Source: Flavisphingomonas formosensis | GTDB lineage: Bacteria > Pseudomonadota > Alphaproteobacteria > Sphingomonadales > Sphingomonadaceae | Assembly (NCBI RefSeq): GCF_009755815.1 | Contig: NZ_WRPK01000001.1 | Coordinates: forward strand, 930,001-994,000 | Reading direction: 5' to 3' | Length of the DNA stretch: 64,000 nt | Program-made: the position numbers and the translations under genes | The notes under the pieces: model-generated | Seen by the model: the letters and a program-made list of their open reading frames with translations, nothing else | The model's database searches: none | What the model was told of the DNA's origin: nothing | In this document: positions 45,283 to 53,239 of the stretch, piece by piece | Layout of the letters: each line of letters starts with the position of its first letter | Position numbering within the stretch: the stretch's first letter is position 1

Positions 45283-46374
45283 GTGACGGGCGCGAAGATC
45301 CTCCGCAAAACGGCGATCGTGATCGCGCTGGCGCTGTGGACGCTGGCCTTTGGCGAGCTGTTCATGCGCCTGATCGAGCCGCAGGCGCTGATGCCGCGCT
45401 ACGTCACCGGCACGCCCTACGGCATTCGCGGCAACATCCCGGGCGCGACCTACCATCACTATACGCCCGATGTGAGCGTGGAGTATCGCATCAACCGGCA
45501 GGGCATGCGCGACGATCGCACCTTCGCAGATGCGAAGCCGGCCGGCACCTGCCGCATCGCGATGCTCGGCGATTCCTATTTCGTCGGCTATGAGCTCGAC
45601 CTGAAGGACACGATCGCGCACCGCATCGAGGCGGGGTTGCGTGCCGCGGGCTATAAGGTGGAGGTGCTGAACTTCGCCGTCTCCGGTTTCGGCACGGCGG
45701 AGAATCTGATCGCCTATCGCAAGGAAGCGCGCGCCTTCCATCCCGATCTCGTGCTGATGCAGTGGCAGGTGACGGATTATGATGACAATGTCCGCTCTGG
45801 CCTGTTCGCGCTGAAGGACGGCGCGCTCGTGCAGACCAGCGATCGTTTCCTGCCCGGCGTCGCCACGCAGGACAAGCTGATGAAATCGGCCCTCTACCGC
45901 ACGCTCGCCGATCACAGCCAGCTCTACAATTTCCTGCGCGAGCAGATCGGCTGGCGTGCCAAGCAGCTCCTGGCCTTCGTCCGAAAGCGCGAGGCGGGGC
46001 CGGCCGGCGGCGAGGAGGTGGAGCAGAACACCTATCTGATCAGCCCGATCCAGGTGCGGCTCGCAGCCGCTCTGCTCACCGAGGCGAAGGCCGAGGTGGA
46101 ACGGGACGGGGCGCACATGATGGTGGTCGATATCCCGAACCGCACGCCGGAGCGGGTGTTCAGCTCCTCCTACGATCTGATGCCGCCGGAGGTGAAGCAG
46201 GCCCTGCCGCCAGTGGATGCGATTCCCCTGTTCCGCCAGGCGTTGAAGAAGGACGGCGCGACGCTCTTCTTCCCCCACGGCGCGCGCCACCTGACGCCGA
46301 CGGGCGCGGCGCTGTTGAGTGGGGAAGCGATAAGACGCATAGAGGAAAGCGGCACGCTCCGCGGCTGCCGCTAA
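45283..46374 (+). CDS. Membrane-anchored SGNH/GDSL acyltransferase partner
   Basis: A 363-residue protein with an N-terminal anchor (AIVIALALWTLAFGELFMRL) and a periplasmic SGNH domain: block I MLGDSYFVGYE with S98, block II VSGFGTAEN, and a C-terminal catalytic-His region RHLTPTGAALLSGEAI. It is placed like AlgX/AlgJ relative to AlgI and probably transfers acetyl groups to the polymer. The start is GTG 45283; the nearby ATG at 45275 runs into a stop after three codons. It follows the MBOAT gene by 10 bp. Confidence 0.82.
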   Translation: MTGAKILRKTAIVIALALWTLAFGELFMRLIEPQALMPRYVTGTPYGIRGNIPGATYHHYTPDVSVEYRINRQGMRDDRTFADAKPAGTCRIAMLGDSYFVGYELDLKDTIAHRIEAGLRAAGYKVEVLNFAVSGFGTAENLIAYRKEARAFHPDLVLMQWQVTDYDDNVRSGLFALKDGALVQTSDRFLPGVATQDKLMKSALYRTLADHSQLYNFLREQIGWRAKQLLAFVRKREAGPAGGEEVEQNTYLISPIQVRLAAALLTEAKAEVERDGAHMMVVDIPNRTPERVFSSSYDLMPPEVKQALPPVDAIPLFRQALKKDGATLFFPHGARHLTPTGAALLSGEAIRRIEESGTLRGCR

Positions 46375-46464
46375 AGCGATGCGATTGCCTCGCCTCGGCT
46401 TTTGCGGGTGTGGGGAAGAGGCGCCGAAGATCGCGGTGCCGGAGTGCAGGTGGGAGTTGGTGAG

Positions 46465-47784
46465 ATGAACCAGGCTATCGCATATCGGCGGCCAGCGGCG
46501 GCTCCGGCTAAGCCCCTGCGTAAGCGCTCGGTGCATCAGCTCTTGATCCTGGGGTTTCTGATCGTTCTTTGTACGCCGATCACGATAGCTGGATATGTGG
46601 GTGGTGTGCTTATTACGCCTTATCGCGTTTACGTGATGATACTGTTCCCGTATATGCTTTTCAAATTCTTTACGGATAAGTCTATTAAGCCTGGGCCGGC
46701 TGACTTATTGGTTTTTGTTTACAGCGCGTGGACTATCATGTGCGTTGTAAATAATATTGAAGACGGCGTGCAGCGTGCTGGGCAATATTTTTTAGAAACA
46801 GTCTGCGCATACCTGCTTGCCCGAGTGACTATCCGATCAATGGATGATCTGCTTCACGTTGTTAAGTTGATATTCTATTTTAGCTTGGTGGCTTTTATTC
46901 TCGCTGTACCAGAAGCGATAACGCGAAAAAAGTTCATAATGGACACTACCTCTGCGATGACAGGCATGCACTATGCTCAGTATGCCGAGGGCGCCGACGT
47001 TCGATTGGGTATGAGACGGCCTCAAGCTTTCTTTTCCAATACTATTCTCTATGGCCTCTTCTGCGCAAGTTGCATTGCATTGGTTTGGTATACAGCCAAA
47101 GATAAAATGACGCGCTGGTTTCGGTTTGCGATACTCGCTGCTGCAACGTTTTTTTCGCTTTCTTCAGGACCTTTGCTTGCAATGAATGTGCAGCTCTTGA
47201 TGATCTTTGGAGAGTACGTGACAAGAGGCGTGAAAGGGCGGGTTCCTATAACGCTAACATTAGGTGCAATTGCCACCGTCGTAATGAATGTGACTACAAA
47301 TTCTGGGATCGTAGGCTTTATTGTTAATCATCTTACATTTAATTCCGCTTCAGCGTTCAATCGTATCCTTATATGGAATTGGGGAGTTTTTAATATTCAG
47401 CAACATCCAATTTTCGGGCTTGATGCTGATAACTGGGTACGCGCGCCATTTATGAAGCCTTCATGCGATAATTATTGGATTGTAATCACGATGCTTGGTG
47501 GCTTGCCGGCCTTGTCATTTTTGATCCTAGCGATTCTGACTACGATGTGGAAGTTTGCTAAGATTGATACTCGCCGGCTGCCTCCCATTTATTCTCAATT
47601 TCGCACGGGATGGTTTTTCGCATACATTGCATTCGCTTTTACTGGCTTCTCGGTGATGTTCTTTGGCGGGATTCAGCCCCTCTTTTTCTTCATGCTTGGC
47701 ATCGGTGGTTCGGCGATCCCGATCTATCAGCGGATGCTACGCAATTCGCAGAGGGCTGGCGTCGGAACGAGTGCTTTGGCGTAA
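46465..47784 (+). CDS. Wzy-like polysaccharide polymerase
   Basis: A 439-residue protein with about 11 hydrophobic helices and a large loop near residue 330 (FNIQQHPIFGLDADNWVRAPFMKPSCDNYWIVITMLGG), the arrangement of Wzy/O-antigen polymerase-like proteins. Sequence conservation is low in this family, so the call rests on topology, the loop and position in the cluster. The start was set at ATG 46465 behind GGGAG. From about 46,550 the base composition drops clearly compared with the flanking genes, suggesting acquisition from another source. Confidence 0.75.
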   Translation: MNQAIAYRRPAAAPAKPLRKRSVHQLLILGFLIVLCTPITIAGYVGGVLITPYRVYVMILFPYMLFKFFTDKSIKPGPADLLVFVYSAWTIMCVVNNIEDGVQRAGQYFLETVCAYLLARVTIRSMDDLLHVVKLIFYFSLVAFILAVPEAITRKKFIMDTTSAMTGMHYAQYAEGADVRLGMRRPQAFFSNTILYGLFCASCIALVWYTAKDKMTRWFRFAILAAATFFSLSSGPLLAMNVQLLMIFGEYVTRGVKGRVPITLTLGAIATVVMNVTTNSGIVGFIVNHLTFNSASAFNRILIWNWGVFNIQQHPIFGLDADNWVRAPFMKPSCDNYWIVITMLGGLPALSFLILAILTTMWKFAKIDTRRLPPIYSQFRTGWFFAYIAFAFTGFSVMFFGGIQPLFFFMLGIGGSAIPIYQRMLRNSQRAGVGTSALA

Positions 47785-47834
47785 TCGCGTGTTTAACCAG
47801 GTGACCGCCAGTCACGGTCTTGTTGGAGGTCCTA

Positions 47835-48908
47835 ATGGGTTTTAATCGGCCTCTACATGGCCTGCGTGGCGTTGCCTCACTGATGGTATTTTTTGCTCAT
47901 ATTTCCTATGGTTATTATGATCATTTTTATCATCAGAACGCGACGATGGCTTCGGTGGCGGCTTACTTCGCCAATTTCGGGACTTTTGGTGTCGAATTAT
48001 TTTTCATAATCAGCGGTTACGTGATCACGTCGAGCTGTCTGAATTATCCTCCTCGCGAATTTTTTGGGCGGCGATTCTGGCGCCTTTATCCATTGTTTGC
48101 CATGTTTACGCTCCTCTATTTTGTGCTCAATCATTTTTATCCGCAAGATCCAGGTCGTGGCCATTTGGCGAGCTTGGTATCCAATCTCCTATTTCTCGAC
48201 ATTTTCCTCGGCACAGTGCCGTTGACGCCGAACGCTTGGTCGATCTCGTTCGAGGTTTGGTATTACGTTGCTACCTATATGCTGGTGTATAGTGTGATCC
48301 GGCGCGCCGACCGATTTAATCCGTTCTTGGCCGTGGCAGCTATCGCCTTCGCCGGCTTCATGGTGGCTGCTTTCGATATCACAGTCTATTTTGTAGGCGG
48401 CGCATTCCTATTCTTCATCAATAGCCGCATCATGCGGGACCGCTTCGAAATGCATGCAAAGACGTTGGCTGTTACAGCGGTGCTCATCGTTGTCTCTGTC
48501 ATCGCAACGCTTTGGGATTTTCCTCCCAAGACCTATTTGGAGGTGCCCGGCACCGAGCTCGCCGGCTTGGCCCTGGTGGTATCGACGCTCTTTCTCGTGA
48601 TGCTGTTGTTGCATGAGGATAACATTTATTCACGGCTCTTGCTGAGCCGGCCGCTCCGCTTCATGGGCACGATCAGTTACTCACTCTACCTCACGCATCC
48701 GTATACCTATTTGGTGATCCGCCAGATTGGCTATAAAATCAAACTCGGCTCGTACCCGTGGTTTGTGACCTTCCCTGTTTACCTGCTTGCGAACATGATC
48801 CTTGCGCTGACGGCTTCCTGGATTATCCACAAGGTTGTGGAAGTTGGACCCTACAGGCTTATCTACAACAGTCGAATTTATCGGCAGCCGGATACTAAAA
48901 TGGCGTGA
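47835..48908 (+). CDS. Acyltransferase-3 family membrane protein
   Basis: A 357-residue, about 10-helix acyltransferase of the OafA/NodX type. It has the signature RPLHGLRGVASLMVFFAHISYG (Arg plus His in helix 1), FGTFGVELFFIISGYVITSS, FFGRRFWRLYPLF, and AWSISFEVWYYV. These proteins acetylate or succinylate surface polysaccharides. The start ATG 47835 lies 5 bp behind GGAGG. AT-rich codons place it within the presumed imported segment. Confidence 0.9.
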   Translation: MGFNRPLHGLRGVASLMVFFAHISYGYYDHFYHQNATMASVAAYFANFGTFGVELFFIISGYVITSSCLNYPPREFFGRRFWRLYPLFAMFTLLYFVLNHFYPQDPGRGHLASLVSNLLFLDIFLGTVPLTPNAWSISFEVWYYVATYMLVYSVIRRADRFNPFLAVAAIAFAGFMVAAFDITVYFVGGAFLFFINSRIMRDRFEMHAKTLAVTAVLIVVSVIATLWDFPPKTYLEVPGTELAGLALVVSTLFLVMLLLHEDNIYSRLLLSRPLRFMGTISYSLYLTHPYTYLVIRQIGYKIKLGSYPWFVTFPVYLLANMILALTASWIIHKVVEVGPYRLIYNSRIYRQPDTKMA

Positions 48909-49130
48909 GAGGGAGTTGGTTTTCTCTCTGGCTCCCGTGGAAAGCTCGCGTCAACTGGCTCTGGTGAAGCCGCTACGTAGCTAGGTGAGAGGGCTATCTC
49001 GTTTGTTTTGATCCGCGAGAGCGTAGAGGTGCCTTAACCCATCGGGTTTTGCTTGCTGCGCGCGCGAAGTGCAAGTTGACGTCAGGAAATCTAGCTATTA
49101 CGCAAGATGGATTTGGTGGGAGTGCGGCGA

Positions 49131-50069
49131 ATGGGATTTTTGCTACTTCGGCCTGGCGCATTCCGCCTTCTATTGGCCGGACTGGTCTTGATAAGTCATT
49201 TGAGTAGCTTTTCGACGGGCCGAATTGGAGTAATATTGTTTTTTCTTTTGAGTGGCTATTGGATATCTGATCTTTGGCGTAGGCAAGGCGTATATGGGGC
49301 TCGCCTTTTTTTTATTAACAGATTTCTGAGAATTTGGCCGCTTTATATTATAGCTGTGTTGGTAGCAGCCGCGTTATTAGGTCGAAATCTACACATTTGG
49401 AATTTTACGATCTTCGGCGTTGCTTCCGCTCCGGACATTAAGCCGCTGGGAGTAGAGTGGTCGCTGGATATTGAAGCCCAATTCTACCTCTTATTACCGT
49501 TGCTGTTGACGATGCGCCCGTCTGCTTGGCTAATTGTGCCTGCGACTTTAATTGGGTGGACGGTTGTTTACTATACAGGAATACATAATGTATTCATGTA
49601 TATTCCTGCATTCTTTGCAGGTATGCTTCTATACAAATATCGGGAGGTGCCACTTCCGGCGTCTGCTATGCAGGCTCTTCTAGCATTTTGTGTGCTGACG
49701 GGTATCTTCGCTGTATTTCCGGCGGGACGGGCAATGCTGAGCAACAAAATACCTGACGTTATGAATGAAGATATATTTGCAATGATTTGGGCAGTGCCGC
49801 TCGTTGTGTATATTGGTCATTCTCTGCGTTTGAGATCGGGAAAGTTCGATCGCCATTTAGGTAATCTGTCTTATCCTTTGTACCTCGTACACGAGCCAAT
49901 CATACAGTATGTTAATCCCCATAGTTCGGTCGTAAAATTGGGTATAATTGCGGGCGCGATCTTGATCGCCGTGTTGTTCTATGTGGTATTGGATATTCCG
50001 ATCGAGAATTTCCGCCACGCGCTGTTAAAGCGGCTTGAGGCGCGTTCGATACAGAATAAGGAAATATGA
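49131..50069 (+). CDS. Acyltransferase-3 family membrane protein (short form)
   Basis: A 312-residue acyltransferase-3 protein with a compressed N-terminus: FRLLLAGLVLISHLSSFSTGRIGVILFFLLSGYWISDLW, then FINRFLRIWPLYII and GVEWSLDIEAQFYLLLPLLL. The loop between the first two helices is shorter than usual, but the key His and the FFxLSG motif are present. GGGAG at 49118-49122 favours ATG 49131; ATG 49107 is also in frame. It is the most AT-rich gene of the cluster. The 198 bp before it and the 181 bp after it contain no gene. Confidence 0.82.
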   Translation: MGFLLLRPGAFRLLLAGLVLISHLSSFSTGRIGVILFFLLSGYWISDLWRRQGVYGARLFFINRFLRIWPLYIIAVLVAAALLGRNLHIWNFTIFGVASAPDIKPLGVEWSLDIEAQFYLLLPLLLTMRPSAWLIVPATLIGWTVVYYTGIHNVFMYIPAFFAGMLLYKYREVPLPASAMQALLAFCVLTGIFAVFPAGRAMLSNKIPDVMNEDIFAMIWAVPLVVYIGHSLRLRSGKFDRHLGNLSYPLYLVHEPIIQYVNPHSSVVKLGIIAGAILIAVLFYVVLDIPIENFRHALLKRLEARSIQNKEI

Positions 50070-50250
50070 TGGTCCGGATGTCATTGATCGAAGCGTGACA
50101 CCGACCACAAGATATGTCTCTTGCTCACCCTCCGGCTTCAGTTCGGTATTCTCATCTTCATTGGCCCGTGGCGATCTGCGAAATTGATTTTTACCGCAGA
50201 CCGCCTACGGGATTGTGGTCCTCGATGAACTAAGGTGCTGGTGACGCAAG

Positions 50251-51333
50251 CTATTCGGCCGGCACATCTGCTGTCGATTTAAAAAGATCACGCTTGGTTC
50301 CTAAATTCTTTAACTTGAGCGCTGGCTTTTCGATGAAATGCCATGACAGGCTGGCGGGTATGAGAACTAGGGGGAAGGCGGTTAGGGCGTGAAGCGCTGG
50401 GGTTAAGCCGGGCGTTTTCATTATTAGGAACTGCTGGATCGGAAACGCGTAAATGTAGATGCCATAGGAGTAATCGGGCCAACGGCTGATGCGGCGTAAT
50501 ATCTGACTGGGTACGAAAGCCAGCCACAGCACGAACGCTGCCAGGGCGGCGGAAAGAGTGAGATCATAGAAAGGGGTCGCAGCAGTCAGCCAGGAAATGA
50601 GGCCCAGCGCGGCTGCGTGCCATATGCGAAGTTTGAAGCGATTGCCGAAAGTGGCGTAGGCCATGCCGAATATGAAACACGCGTCGAGGCGAGACATTAA
50701 GAGCAGCCGCGTCGAGATCCCGCCAGAAGGCCGGTGAGCTTGGAAAGCGACGAAAGCCAGGATCATGAACAGGCTGACAGCGAATGTCGCGGCCCGCCGG
50801 CTATCGCTTCGGAGCAGGCCCAAACCGCTGGCGAAGGCAGCCAGAATATAACAAATTACTTCATAGGGCAAAGTCCAGAGTGAGCCGTTTACGGCTGGCA
50901 TCGGGTTATGTTGGAATACACCCGGAAGAATATATTGTATGGATAGGAGGCTTATGTTGCCGACTGCAAACCGGAGAGTTTGAACATCGGTAAAATAATC
51001 GACCAGAGGGCGAGAGGTTGCGAAGATCCCCAAAAATACGATCGATAAGAGGATACATGCGCTAAGCCCTGGGAATATGCGCAGAGCCCTTGCCCGGGCA
51101 AATTTGACCAGGTTCGCCGAGCGATTGAGCGAATTCATGATCAAGAAGCCACTCATCGTAAAAAATATGCTAACGCCCGTCCAGCCCATCGTTCGACCGA
51201 TCAGTTGAAAGAGCGGATCTTTTATCGCGGGCTGGTTCAACAGGTCGTAGGCGTGCGCTACGATGACCATCGAGGCTGCAACGAACCGCAAGAATGTGAA
51301 ATTGTTATCGTGCCGCTCGGTCATTTGCCCCAT
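50251..51333 (-). CDS. Acyltransferase-3 family membrane protein
   Basis: A 360-residue OafA-like acyltransferase: NNFTFLRFVAASMVIVAHAYDLL (Arg and His of helix 1), GWTGVSIFFTMSGFLIMNSL, FARARALRIFPGLSACIL, NGSLWTLPYEVICYI and the C-terminal YSYGIYIYAFPIQQFLI with SWHFIEKPAL. It is on the opposite strand to the two preceding acyltransferases and ends the polysaccharide locus. Together with the acetyltransferase and MBOAT/SGNH pair it makes at least five acyl-modification steps encoded in the locus. Confidence 0.9.
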   Translation of the reverse strand: MGQMTERHDNNFTFLRFVAASMVIVAHAYDLLNQPAIKDPLFQLIGRTMGWTGVSIFFTMSGFLIMNSLNRSANLVKFARARALRIFPGLSACILLSIVFLGIFATSRPLVDYFTDVQTLRFAVGNISLLSIQYILPGVFQHNPMPAVNGSLWTLPYEVICYILAAFASGLGLLRSDSRRAATFAVSLFMILAFVAFQAHRPSGGISTRLLLMSRLDACFIFGMAYATFGNRFKLRIWHAAALGLISWLTAATPFYDLTLSAALAAFVLWLAFVPSQILRRISRWPDYSYGIYIYAFPIQQFLIMKTPGLTPALHALTAFPLVLIPASLSWHFIEKPALKLKNLGTKRDLFKSTADVPAE

Positions 51334-51795
51334 CTCAATGCAAGCTTAGCCATTCCGAAGTCCGCAATCGCTTATCAGGCTCAAGCAGAATCTTCATCAA
51401 AAAGCGGTTTCCTCGCTATCCATAATCGCATTTTGTATCGCATATGCGAAGGCCAATCCAACGCGACGCTGCAGTCTTCAAGTAGCGGCTCGAAAATAAT
51501 CCATGCTCGGTGTGGAGGTCATGGAGGCGCTTCTAACCATAGACTTAGCATCTGCCAGCCGTGCGGGCGTGTCAACGAAGGGGATGCCGTTCAGAAAAAT
51601 ATGCCGCAGCGCAGCAGGGGCCCGAGGCGCCCGTTGTTTCCAAGGTGGGGGGCGCTTTCGATCTTGCCCCACTTCAAGGCCGCATTTGGTTCTCCCGTCG
51701 TGCGCGATCGTCAATGCGGCTTTCGGCGTAGCCAGCAGGCCGGGCGCACCTGCGCCGGCGATCTACCTTCAGCAGGTTCGCACGAATGGTGTGTG
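51334..51795. other. Junction between polysaccharide locus and phage module, no clear gene
   Basis: This 462-bp stretch has no convincing coding frame. A minus-strand stretch near 51480-51620 (LRHIFLNGIPFVDTPARLADAKS) looks faintly protein-like and could be a gene remnant. I found no tRNA, direct repeat or integrase that would mark an attachment site. Confidence 0.45.
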
Positions 51796-52050
51796 TCATT
51801 GCGGGCGATCTTCCGACGGGGGTACGATCGCCGCGGCTTTCGCCACGGCCGTATCCTTGAGCGCCGTGGCGCTTCCGCCGCCCGCGAGCAGCAATCCCAT
51901 GCCTGTGCCGAATTCGATGATGTTGAATCTGTGGTCGATCAGGAGGTGCGCCCCGGTGAAGGAGATGCCCGCTGCCACCGACGCGAACCAGCAGAGCCGC
52001 GCGACATCCAGATGCCGGTTGCCGATGCCCTTGAGGAAATTGAGGGTCAC
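51796..52050 (-). CDS. Holin-like small membrane protein
   Basis: An 84-residue protein with two hydrophobic segments (ARLCWFASVAAGISFTGAHLLI and IIEFGTGMGLLLAGGGSATAL) and a charged tail, a holin-like layout. GTG at 52050 overlaps the stop of the M15 endolysin gene (GTGA), a tight coupling typical of phage lysis cassettes. Function is inferred from size, topology and position as last gene of the module. Confidence 0.65.
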   Translation of the reverse strand: MTLNFLKGIGNRHLDVARLCWFASVAAGISFTGAHLLIDHRFNIIEFGTGMGLLLAGGGSATALKDTAVAKAAAIVPPSEDRPQ

Positions 52051-52514
52051 CGCGCCAGCTCGAAATGCGGCCCGTCGAAGAAATCGGGGCCGGGATGGCG
52101 GGTGCAATATTCGCTCACCGCCTTTTTCAACGACGCGGGGCTGCGGCCTAGCTCCAAAAGTGCGCGATCCCAGACGCCGCCCCAGCGCAGCGAAACGCCT
52201 CGTTCGGCCGCCGCAGCCCGCATTGCGGATGCGATCGGATAGATCAGCGGCCATTCCCAGCGGTTAGCCCCTTCGATCCACGGCACGAGATCGACGGCGT
52301 GGCCATAGCCATCCGCCTGCTTCATATGCTGACTGAACTTCACCTTCGTGACGCCTCGCCCGAGATAGGCATCCTGCGTCGCCTGCGTGCGCAGCCCTTC
52401 GTAGACTGAGAAATCCTGTTCGGTGATAGTGATCGCGCGGCAAACGACGTGCGCGATAGCCGGATGCACGCCGGACAGGTTGGCAAGAGATTTTGCACCG
52501 AGAGAATAGGTCAT
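52047..52514 (-). CDS. M15 family endolysin (L-Ala-D-Glu-type peptidase)
   Basis: A 155-residue zinc peptidase of the phage endolysin type that cuts peptidoglycan cross-bridges. Zinc-ligand motifs are SQHMKQADGYGHAVDL (H63 and D75) and GPHFEL (H150); SVYEGLRTQATQDAYLGRGVTKVKF is the usual substrate-cleft block. It has no signal peptide, so it needs a holin to reach the wall. Its start overlaps the previous gene (ATGA) and its end overlaps the holin-like gene, giving three coupled lysis genes. Confidence 0.9.
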   Translation of the reverse strand: MTYSLGAKSLANLSGVHPAIAHVVCRAITITEQDFSVYEGLRTQATQDAYLGRGVTKVKFSQHMKQADGYGHAVDLVPWIEGANRWEWPLIYPIASAMRAAAAERGVSLRWGGVWDRALLELGRSPASLKKAVSEYCTRHPGPDFFDGPHFELAR

Positions 52515-52954
52515 GACATTCCTTTCGGCGGCGCCTGCGTGGCGACGGGTGCCTTCTGGGTTTCAGGCACCGTGACGATGCCGGTCGCGATAAGGAGGAG
52601 GAGCATGAATGCAGACAGAGCCGCGAACACAGGCCAATAGAAAATGACTGCTTTGCGCGCGCCCCGCATTCCGGCCTCGTAGTCGTGCGCCGATTCGAGT
52701 TTGTCGACGCGGGCAGTCAGAGCCTCGCCCCGCACCTTGAGATCCGCCAGATCCTCGTTAACACGGTTCGCTTCGATTTTCGCCAAGCGTTCGAGCATGC
52801 CCACCTGTGTCTGCTGAACCTGGCCAATGGTGCTGGTCAGCCGCTCCACGCTGGTCGCAGTCTGTCGCACGCTCTCCGCAAGATTGCGGATAACCTCATA
52901 TTGGAAGCGGACGTCGTTGGCTTTGGGTGAGGCGTGGCCGTCAGGCATGTTCAA
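52511..52954 (-). CDS. Phage membrane protein with coiled coil
   Basis: A 147-residue protein: residues about 20-95 form a predicted coiled coil (EVIRNLAESVRQTATSVERLTSTIGQV, MLERLAKIEAN, LTARVDKLESAHD), followed by one transmembrane helix (VIFYWPVFAALSAFMLLLLIATGIV) and a short Pro-rich tail. Position before the endolysin suggests a second holin-type or spanin-like lysis function; the exact role is unknown. The stop overlaps the endolysin start (ATGA). Confidence 0.75.
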   Translation of the reverse strand: MNMPDGHASPKANDVRFQYEVIRNLAESVRQTATSVERLTSTIGQVQQTQVGMLERLAKIEANRVNEDLADLKVRGEALTARVDKLESAHDYEAGMRGARKAVIFYWPVFAALSAFMLLLLIATGIVTVPETQKAPVATQAPPKGMS

Positions 52955-53239
52955 GGCTCACTTGTCGGCATGAGAGGGGGACGGGCCAAGATAGACTCGC
53001 GCAATGCATTTGATTACAAAAGGTAGCGCCAACCGTCCTGACTTGGCGGGGGGTGTGGTGATTACGGGGGCCGACTGTGCACATGCTGCGCCATATCTTC
53101 ACAGCCTTGGCGGATTGGCTGTCTTGCAAGAACGCCACATGTTGGCGCTGCGGCGAGCCTGCTATCCCAGGCAGGCTGGAATGCATGGAACATGAGCAGG
53201 GAAGGCCAATGTAGGGCACAGAGCGAACGGGTCGCGCCA

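Noticed and set aside
46465-51333. Genomic island with its own integration machinery
   Set aside because: The low-GC stretch suggests transfer, but no integrase, transposase, tRNA end or direct flanking repeats were found.
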